Position numbers and translations under genes: made by a program. A model generated the notes under the pieces. That model did not search any database, was not told where the DNA came from, and saw nothing but the letters and a program-made list of their open reading frames with translations. A stretch of 64,000 bases of DNA from an uncultured Prevotella sp. (GTDB lineage: Bacteria > Bacteroidota > Bacteroidia > Bacteroidales > Bacteroidaceae): NCBI GenBank assembly GCA_905202125.1, contig CAJKQX010000001.1, positions 42,730 through 106,729 of the forward strand, in the 5' to 3' direction. This document shows, piece after piece, positions 63,982-64,000 of this stretch (the first letter of the stretch is position 1; each line of letters starts with the position of its first letter).

Positions 63982-63989
63982 TATCTTTG
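63982..63989 (+). promoter_or_regulatory. -7-like box at the window end
   Basis: TATCTTTG matches TAnnTTTG. Any gene it serves lies beyond the window. Confidence 0.35.
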
Positions 63990-64000
63990 CTGCCGAACTA

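Overview
The window looks like a chromosome segment from a Bacteroidales bacterium, most likely in or near Prevotellaceae. This rests on protein families (UpxY antiterminator, DUF3078 protein, UPF0371/DUF1846, paired GH92 mannosidases, a surface protein ending in a short LPKGMYI...VVK tail), on promoters of the Bacteroidetes type (-7 box TAnnTTTG, sometimes with a TTG or TTTG about 20 bases upstream), and on the scarcity of Shine-Dalgarno sequences. I see no rRNA, tRNA, CRISPR array or classical insertion sequence.

Layout. 1-13.7 kb is mostly housekeeping: RNase Z (cut by the window edge), a lipocalin-like lipoprotein, MazG, ValS, a DUF3078 protein, PyrG-YidC, an S9 peptidase and an MFS transporter. 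13.7-18 kb has an ATP-grasp protein and a DUF1846 protein separated by about 1 kb of gene-free, repeat-rich DNA. 18.1-19.9 kb is an ECF sigma factor with a membrane-anchored beta-barrel partner. 19.9-26.7 kb is a tight minus-strand operon for a dTDP-3-amino-3,6-dideoxyhexose (RmlB, FdtA-like ketoisomerase, FdtB-like aminotransferase, FemAB/GNAT-like transferase, polytopic membrane protein), with purT and a small sigma-region-4-like protein inside it. 26.7-32.4 kb holds a phosphodiesterase, a cytidylate-kinase-like protein, a MATE exporter, a Ca2+/Na+ antiporter and exonuclease VII. 32.5-35.5 kb is a small acidic-tailed peptide gene plus a large secreted protein behind a structured leader. 36-47 kb has IlvE, ferritin, an Rpn-type nuclease with heptad repeats, TrmB, a GH92 / metallopeptidase / GH92 cluster and an Mrp ATPase.

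47.4 kb to the end is a capsule/exopolysaccharide locus: UpxY, UDP-sugar dehydrogenase, Wzx-like flippase, glycosyltransferases, four acyltransferases and UDP-galactopyranose mutase. Two things stand out. First, where UpxZ would normally follow UpxY there is an overlapping gene pair encoding an OLD-like ATPase and a probable PD-(D/E)XK nuclease, a candidate defence module. Second, three genes (hexapeptide acyltransferase, GT8 glycosyltransferase, acyltransferase-3) are each broken exactly at a run of 9, 10 or 7 G residues. In every case one extra G restores a full-length, family-typical protein. This looks like a slipped-strand, phase-variable capsule whose structure and acylation can switch combinatorially.

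Several dispersed non-coding repeats are also present: an 88-bp cassette of four 22-bp units at three loci, a family with AACCCAAATCG ends at five loci, and a hairpin repeat of about 57 bp at two loci.
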